Below, piece after piece: positions 57,640-64,000 of a DNA stretch of 64,000 bases. This DNA comes from Aedes albopictus (Eukaryota; Arthropoda; Insecta; Diptera; Culicidae), in the NCBI RefSeq assembly GCF_035046485.1, contig NC_085138.1:336123312-336187311 (forward strand), written 5' to 3'. The stretch's first letter is position 1, and every line of letters begins with the position of its first letter. Both the position numbers and the translations under genes were made by a program. The notes beneath the pieces were generated by a model. That model had not been told where the DNA came from and made no database searches. It saw only the letters and a list, made by a program, of their open reading frames with translations.

Positions 57640-58040
57640 CAGTGTCGGGAATACTCACTTGCTTCTATCTCAGTCCAGAAGCATGCAATCAAAAAATGTA
57701 GTTTAATCTAAAAGTTTGCCGAATAAAGTAAAGGTCGCAGACGCATATCAAAACCATGAGAGAACTGTGAGCACAAGGTGAGCATAAATTACACAAATTG
57801 TACTCACCTCGTAATCACAGGCTGCAACTTTTCTCAATCTCGTATTGAGATTTTTACGTACAGGTACTCTGCTCACAGTTCTCTCACAACTTTGATATAC
57901 GTCTGCGACCTTTACTTTATTCGGCAAACTTTTAAATTAAACTACAATCTAATTTTACATCATTTTTTGATAGCATGCTTCTGAACTGAAATAGATAAGC
58001 AAGTGAGTATCACTCTTGCAAGTGAGTATTCCCAACACTG
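57640..58040. mobile_element. hAT-type MITE, 401 bp, with 8-bp target duplication
   Basis: TTTTTGTC occurs at 57632-57639 and 58041-58048. Ends CAGTGTCGGGAATACTCAC and GTGAGTATTCCCAACACTG are inverted repeats. The arms mirror each other through most of the element (gtcgcagacg, aagtttgccgaataaag). An 8-bp duplication with CAGTG ends is diagnostic for hAT. It is non-coding. Confidence 0.9.
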
Positions 58041-58274
58041 TTTTTGTCCACGTAAAGTACTAACCATGTCTACCTGTGTACAAATTTTTATGTGAATTGG
58101 TTTAAAATTGACTGAGTTATGACACAAAATAAGACCCGTGCAAAAAAAAAAAAAGAATCGGGTGTAATTGTTTTGATTCTCCCAGAAGACTGAAAAGCCA
58201 GAACATAACTAAAGACATCCAACATACAGTCGATCACCTAAGAAACATTTATGGCTGTCTGTAACTGTGTTTTC

Positions 58275-59390
58275 CTATATATTTTTGGGTTCCATCCACA
58301 AGTCATGTACCGCTCTGGAGTAGGCTGCGGCCGATTTTTGAAAAGTTGTTGATACCTGAAATTCGTCAGCTCTTCTGGATTCAAAAAAGAGAAACCTCTG
58401 AGTTTGAGCCAAAAAATATTGAGATTTAAAGGTAGCGCAACCGCCTCAAAGATGAATTTCCAAGTAAAAGTGTTCTCACTTCAAATGCCATAACTTTTTA
58501 CAATTTTTAATCGATTTTCAATATTCTTTTATAAATTTCTCTCAAATTTCGAATAAACTTAAAAAACGCTATTTTTTCCCAAGACACGCAAATTATAATT
58601 ATGCCTTAAAACTTGATTTTTTCATGTAAAATTAGAGTTTAGAACGATTTTTTGCAAGATTTTACTCCAAATCATATACAAAGCATCATATTTAGGGATA
58701 TGGAACACAGTAGAGGAAAAAGAACATGAAAATATTATTTAATTCAGAACACTCCAAACATTGAAGTTCAACGCTTCCATGTGATATTTAGAATAGATTT
58801 TTTTTAAAGCGCGAAATTAAGCATGGAAACAATTAAAATTTTGGCAAAAGTCTCATTTTTTCATGTAAAATACGTGTTTTTTATATTTATCCATGTTGAA
58901 ACCATTTAAAAAGGTACAGTTTATTTACAGCATTCTTAGGCAACCAAAATATCTACAAAATCACGTTTAAAGATTTGAAATTGGTCAAGCGGTTTAAAAG
59001 ATATTGGGCCCTTAAGTTTTTTTTTTCGTTAAATGAGGAAAAAAATTAATGAAATCTTAGAAAAACATATTTTGTGTGACTTTGGAAAAAAAAAATAGTA
59101 TTCTTCAAGTTTATTCGAAAATCACTTTGTGAGAGTTTCATAAAAATGAAAATTGGAAAAGTTATGGCCTCGGAGTGAGAATACCTCTTTATTACATGAA
59201 AATTCAACTTTGAGGCGATTGCGCCACCTTTATATCTCATTATTTTTGGCTCAAACTTAAACGTTTCTCTATTTTCTGTGATTAGAATCCAAAAGAGCTT
59301 ACGAATTGCAGGTTTCAACAACTTCTGATAAATAAGCCGCAGCCTACCCTGGAGTGAGTATGCCCGTTGCATACAAAAATGTTAGTGCCT
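58275..59390. mobile_element. Palindromic element, about 1.1 kb
   Basis: ggagtaggctgcggc at the left matches gccgcagcctaccctgg in reverse at the right, and gagtttgagccaaaaa and gcgcaaccgcctcaaag are mirrored near 59200-59260. The centre is AT-rich. Ends and target duplication were not resolved. Confidence 0.6.
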
Positions 59391-60224
59391 ATGGGCATTC
59401 CTTTGGCAATTGATGTAGAAATTCCTTAGGTAATTTTAAATAAAGGAAATCTTTAAAGCAATTTCTGGGAAATTCCATCGTAAATTCTTAGGGAAATACT
59501 TTCGGCATCCTTCAGGATTTCCACTCAATAAAAGAAAAAAAAAACTTTAAAAATGCTTTCATCAACTATTTGGAATGATTCAGGACTTATTAAAAAAAAA
59601 TCTTCAAGAACGTTTTCACATGTTCTGTACAGTATGACCCATAAAAAATGCGACAGTTTTCAAAGGAATCGTTCTTCCACTTCTACTGATTAACCTTGCA
59701 TGTATCTTTTGGATAGTATAGTAGAGCCACTAATCTGGATAATAGCAAAGGAACATAGACTGATTTCATGCACATACCTTTGGAAATATAACGTTGAACA
59801 TATGGATGTTGAAATCGTCCACGCGCCAGAGGCCGTTTTTTAAGGATATAATTTTCTTGCAATTGCTTTCAATCACATTCAATAATTCTTTTTCAAAACA
59901 GTACTTTTATGGCTGGATAAGGTATTCAGGAGTTCGTTGGTTCGTCGGACAAGAACGAAAAAAAATATTAGGGGGATTCACTTAACTGCGTAAACTGATT
60001 AAACGTCGCGATCACCAAGGCAATCTTTGATTATTTCATTCGCAAAATCATGAAACTTTTCAAATAAGCAGAAAATCATGGCTTATGCAGCAATTTAGTC
60101 TGTTTAGTGAGTACCCCTATTAACTTATAAATTAAGAGATATTTTCTGAAAATTGAATTATTTGACAAATGATAATTTTTAGGAAATATTATGTTTTAAG
60201 CAAGAAATTGTTTTTAAGTACTTA

Positions 60225-60372
60225 GGGTCTGTTCCAATTGGAGAATTAAAATTAATTTTCACTTAAACTTGACAGTTCCATAATTATTTCCTTAGGAGAA
60301 CTGTCAAGTTTAAGTGTCGAACTGTCAAATTTTAGTAAAAATCAATTTTAATTCACCAATTAGAACAGACCC
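60225..60372. mobile_element. PIF/Harbinger-like MITE, 148 bp, TTA duplication
   Basis: GGGTCTGTTCCAATTGG and CCAATTAGAACAGACCC are inverted ends, flanked by TTA (60222-60224 and 60373-60375). The inside repeats aaacttgacagttc and its complement. A 3-bp TTA duplication suits PIF/Harbinger-type elements; the class is inferred. Confidence 0.75.
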
Positions 60373-60375
60373 TTA

Positions 60376-60745
60376 CTGCCGGTGGACGCATAAATGTCCC
60401 ATGTGCAAAAACAGACAATCGAGAAAATCGCGTCCAAAGTTCGAAAAAAATAAATTGTCTCAACTATGAAGTATAAATGCTGAATCGTGTTCTAACATCA
60501 ACCAATTTTGAATTTGAGCACTAATTTTTGTTTGATAGTTCCATAGGATTTCCAATGGAACGTGACGCTTATGCGTCCACTTTTAAGAATGTTACAAATC
60601 GGCCTTGCATTTTTTCAACAATTTTCGGAACAAACTACCAATTTTTATTTCCCCATATGATAGTACCCCATGATACATGGTCATGGGCTGCAAAATCTCA
60701 ATATTGCCAAAAATGCACATGGGATAATTATGCTTCCACCGGCAG
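60376..60745. mobile_element. MITE with CTGCCGGTGG ends, 370 bp
   Basis: CTGCCGGTGGACGCATAA and TTATGCTTCCACCGGCAG are inverted ends with gcacatggga phrases also mirrored. CTTA flanks the right end (60746-60749), and the left CTTA is shared with the TTA site of the MITE at 60225-60372. An open frame at 60528-60809 crosses the right end and is not a gene. Confidence 0.65.
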
Positions 60746-61234
60746 CTTAGTATTTGTACCTATCATAACGGTAGGTTTATATGCCTTCATCGGCAAAAAA
60801 ATGTTTTGAAAAATGTTCAAACAGTGTTAAGTTTTTTAATTATTTATCTTAAATACGGGTTTTAATATGTAGCACCTTTTTTAGTTTTTGTTTCTTAAAC
60901 ATTTGAAATAATTTTTAAAATATTTTTCAAACATGGGCGTATTAAAGAGTACATATTTTTTCAAGGTTTCCATGTGTTTAAATGTTTTTATCTTAGTTCA
61001 TTTTGCTCTGAAAATTAGAGGAAAACTTGATTATATTTAGAAATTTCTAACAATTATAAGGTATCCCATACACGTAACCAATGAATATTTTGACAAAAAT
61101 TTTAGAGATCCTGTATGACAATGACCTCCTTATTGTATCCTAATCCAAAAAAGTTTAATCCATTAGTATTATTTCATTAAAAATCATCAAATACCGCAAA
61201 AAAATGGAATGTCGCTTTTTTATGGGTCATACTG

Positions 61235-61850
61235 TACTAGAATTCCTTCATCGATTCGTTCAGAACTGTTTCCAACTGTGTCCCTCAAAAGCACGGGGCC
61301 CTGAATATTTAAATTATTGCATCCTCAGGATTCTCAGTAACTAATGAGCATATCCAGCCCCAAAACTTGAAAAATATTTCATTTGTTAATGCGCACATTG
61401 CATTGTCGTGAGTCATAAACTTTTGAATATTTTAAAGACTTATCGAAAAAAATAGAAAGAAAAAATCATCGCACATGTTAGATGCCATATGATTCCAATT
61501 TTCCAATATTCTAAAATCCTTACCCTTCTATTTTTTTTATTTTTTTTTTCAAAGCTGTTCGCCTAGGATGTTCAAATATTGCTTACTTTTTTTTCTTTTT
61601 TTTTAATTTTTCAACGATTTACAAAACAAGCAAAAGGAAGCAGTTTTTTGGTATAGTATCCAATGAAAAAATATGCATATTTTTTCCTACATATAATCGT
61701 TCTCAAGCTACAGCAAATTCAAAATGAAAAAAAAATATTTAAAAAATGTATTAGACCTTGAAGAATGTTATTCGTGTTAATAACACACAAACGCATGTAC
61801 ACTTTATTTTATTTTTTTTTATTTAATATTTAATCATGGTTAAGCTTCGT
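61235..61850. other. Gene-free AT-rich stretch
   Basis: T-runs (for example near 61531 and 61590) and A-rich phrases only; no gene or repeat unit is recognised. Confidence 0.45.
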
Positions 61851-62108
61851 AAACAGACGTAACAGACGTAACACTTGCAAAATTTCCATCGACCACGCTT
61901 TTAACGATCATTTTAAATTTTCATAGTTGTGGCTTTCACAACCAGAGGCGAACATATCGTTTTTCTATGCGTTTGACGTTTCACACTAGCGCCTTCTGTT
62001 GACGATATTGCCCAACACAGTGATTCGTGCAACTTTTCCACCCGGTGATGGTAGTGTGAACTGGGCGATGGATTTCCATGAAAACCGTTCAAGGTATTAC
62101 GTCTGTTT
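61851..62108. mobile_element. MITE with ACAGACGTAA ends, 258 bp
   Basis: AAACAGACGTAA and TTACGTCTGTTT are perfect 12-bp inverted ends; the left end is followed by a second ACAGACGTAA, a tandem doubling of the terminus. The interior contains ctagcgccttctgttga. No clear target duplication was seen. Confidence 0.6.
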
Positions 62109-62616
62109 GTCTGTGCTAAAAGTGTTTGTTATATTGAAATGATATCTTCGAAGATGTTTCAAAGTGTTTGTATGACTTTCACAAATGCATTCACGAAAGT
62201 TAATGAAGGTCATATGATTTCAATTTTCCAAAAACCTTACCTTTCGATTTTTATACATATTATTTTTCTGCAAAATGCTGCCTTCCAACCTCAACCTAGA
62301 ATGGTTAAACTATTTTTTATCGATTTCATAGGTATATTATTTCGATTTCCAAAACAAGCAAAAAATCATTTTTTAAACAATATTTTATATCAAACATCAA
62401 ATTATAGAATTTCTTGATTTTTCGATTTCCAAATCAAGCAAAAAACAATGTTTCAACAGATTTCGACATCAAAAATAGATTCTACACACAAATTCCAATA
62501 AAAAAAACATATAATTGTTCGTCTACTTTGAACCGTTCTCAAGAAACAGAAAACTCAATAAATAAAGAAATTAAAAAAAAAAACTGGACCTTGTATTCAA
62601 AACTATTTCAAAATTC
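62109..62616. other. Gene-free AT-rich stretch
   Basis: Two related blocks (tttcgatttccaaaacaagcaaaaaa near 62340 and its variant near 62421) suggest a decayed local duplication. No gene is seen. Confidence 0.4.
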
Positions 62617-62627
62617 ACATATGTGAA

Positions 62628-62793
62628 GCGGATCTGCTGTGATGGTTAGAACACTTGATTATCACGCCGAGGACCTGGGATCGAATCCCACTCCCGACAA
62701 ACTCACAAAATGTGAGTTCTTCCTTCGGAAGGGAAGTAAGACCCGAGATGAACTAGCCTAGGGCTAAAAATCTCGTTAAAACAGATAAAAAAA
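62628..62793 (+). mobile_element. tRNA-derived SINE (family 2), 166 bp, with 11-bp target duplication
   Basis: ACATATGTGAA occurs at 62617-62627 and 62794-62804. The head has an A box (TGTGATGGTTAGAAC) and B box (GGGATCGAATCCCAC). The short body has gagttcttccttcggaag and ends in AAAACAGAT and an A-run. It is in the same transcription sense as gelsolin gene 2. Confidence 0.85.
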
Positions 62794-62804
62794 ACATATG
62801 TGAA

Positions 62805-63134
62805 AAAGAATTGATCATTTTTAACTAAATGAAATTTTGAATAACATTTCCAAACATCCCGTACAATTTTCTTGTTTTTTTTATCCGCCATAACTTAAGT
62901 ACGACTCAGTATAGGAATTATGAAAAAAAAAACAATTTATCGTAAGTGTTACGGAGAATCTATTTCTGGAATTAAAAATATGTATATATTTTTTATCGTT
63001 GTGCTTGTTTTAAAAATCGATAAAAAATGAAATTCGAGAAAAATAGTTGCATTTGATCACCCTTGGCTTGGAAGTCAGTTTTCAACAGAAAAATTAAGAA
63101 AAAAAACGATGGGCACTGTTTTTGGAAAATTGAA
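62805..63134. other. Gene-free AT-rich stretch
   Basis: No gene or repeat unit is recognised. Confidence 0.45.
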
Positions 63135-63142
63135 ACTACAGT

Positions 63143-63360
63143 CAGGGCCGGATCTAAGGGGGTCTCGGGGAGGCCCGGGCCCCGGGCCCCCACATTTTAA
63201 GGGCCCCCACAAAACCCTTTTTTGGTTGCTTACATTAACTTAATTTTTCATATTGCTCAAGTACTGTTCGAAAATAAAGAAAAAAAATTTTTGCTCCTCT
63301 CCCGAGGTGCCCCCATATCCGTTCGGGCCCCGGGCCCCCACAATCCTTAATCCGGGCCTG
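63143..63360. mobile_element. hAT-type MITE, 218 bp, GC-rich palindromic ends
   Basis: ACTACAGT is a perfect 8-bp duplication at 63135-63142 and 63361-63368. Ends CAGGGCCGGATCTAAGGG and CTTAATCCGGGCCTG are inverted repeats, and GGGCCCCGGGCCCCCAC phrases occur in both halves. CAGGGCCGG ends with 8-bp duplication fit hAT (Tip100-like) elements. Confidence 0.9.
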
Positions 63361-63368
63361 ACTACAGT

Positions 63369-64000
63369 GTATCAAATAATTGTCCGTACAGCACTTTTTT
63401 TCCGTCAAAATCATTTTTCACTCAAATGTGCAGAACTTTTTCATACGTCAACCAAAAACTCTGCAATGTTGGCCAATCTTAAACTATATCAGAAAGACAA
63501 AAGAATAGACTCGAAAATAAAAGTTCTCCGATATTGCTCAAATTTGGTAGGAATGATCGTTACCGAAAATAATTAGAACCGTATTTTTTTTTTTGTTTCG
63601 CTGTCATAACTTTTGAACCAATTGACCGATTTCCATTTTTTTTTTCACGAATGAAAAGATGGTTAGTTCTAGATTTAGTAAAAAATATCGTGAAACAAAA
63701 TTAGTTTATTTTAATATGCAAAAATGATCAAAATATCAGTTTTTTATAGTTTTCACAATGTTGGGCCACAACAACAATATTTTTTAATATTTTTTTAACG
63801 AAAGTTCAACTATTTTCACATAATATACAAAAAAAAACAGAAATGTTCATCAAGTCGTTTTTGAGCTGCATTTTTTTTTTTAAATTTCATGTTTTGTGCT
63901 CATACGCGTATAGACGGTAGGAAATAACTTTGCGTCTCCATCACTTAAAAAAATGCCGTTTATTTTTATTTTATATAGGGTGACAATGGGTATTATCGGC
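63369..64000. other. Gene-free AT-rich end of the window
   Basis: No exon for gelsolin domain G3 is seen, nor a named repeat. Phrases such as taacttttgaaccaattgaccg are typical of mosquito palindromic repeats. Confidence 0.4.

Larger units (their letters stand above)
57040..58207. mobile_element. Outer palindromic element, split by an internal hAT MITE
   Basis: ttggcttttcagtcttctgg at the left is mirrored near 58180-58200, followed on both sides by agaatcaaaacaa. A second mirrored pair (gatccgacgttccggtc near 57098 and gaccgaaacgtcggatc near 57471) surrounds a 16-bp hairpin at 57268-57324. Ends were read by similarity; no sure target duplication was found. Confidence 0.55.
59630..61234. mobile_element. 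Tc1/mariner-like TIR element, 1.6 kb, invaded by two MITEs
   Basis: CAGTATGACCCATAAAAAA at the left and its reverse complement at the right are bordered by TA on both sides. After removing the two nested elements, about 1.08 kb remains with no recognisable transposase frame. Confidence 0.75.

Noticed and set aside
60528..60809. 93-codon frame with Cys and aromatic residues
   Set aside because: It crosses the right end of a MITE with CTGCCGG termini, so it cannot be one gene.

Overview
The window looks like nuclear DNA of a culicine mosquito, most likely Aedes. It holds compact insect gelsolin genes with short GT-AG introns inside very large, repeat-packed introns. It also holds RTE-type and R1-type non-LTR fragments, tRNA-derived SINEs (one type resembles the Aedes Feilai group), many palindromic MITEs, and long degenerate GAATTCC-type arrays. 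The species call is inference; no search was run.

Host genes. Two gelsolin-family genes lie head to tail on the + strand. Gene 1 (coding exons 27180-27407 and 27467-28408, 389 aa) starts with a signal peptide and encodes a secreted three-domain gelsolin. A TATA box with an initiator and a splice donor near 13984-14083 is a candidate 5' non-coding exon, which would imply a first intron of about 13 kb. Gene 2 starts at 45852, has no signal peptide, and shares the intron position after the GDSYIVLN motif. It has a first intron of about 10 kb and runs through four visible exons to 56954; the rest lies beyond the window or was not found. The pair therefore looks like a secreted and a cytosolic actin-severing protein.

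Mobile DNA fills the rest. 2.0-7.7 kb: an RTE-type endonuclease/RT fragment split by a 4,557-bp coding-free LTR element with identical 193-bp LTRs, 5-bp target duplication and polypurine tract. 9.0-13.1 kb: a nearly full-length decayed RTE copy and a smaller RT fragment, minus strand. 15.5-19.0 kb: a 3.5-kb element with Tigger/pogo-like ends and foldback arrays. 22.2-25.5 kb: a GAATTCC array split by a non-LTR insertion with a 22-bp target duplication. 25.9-26.8, 29.7-33.3 and 57-61.2 kb: palindromic TA-flanked elements, several nested. 31.3-33.2 kb: a Foldback-like element with a 10-bp target duplication. 34-42.9 kb: more arrays, SINEs and an ORF1-only retroposon with a PHD-like finger. 46.8-54.1 kb (gene 2 intron 1): an R1-type fragment, two RTE pieces and a 3-kb palindrome with 140-bp modular repeats. 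61.8-63.4 kb: two MITEs and a SINE, two of the three with clear target duplications.

No new multigene system was found. The unusual content is structural: foldback and hairpin repeat architectures whose stems keep complementarity while their sequence changes, nested insertions whose order can be read from target duplications, and a tandem secreted/cytosolic gelsolin pair. All boundaries were read by eye.
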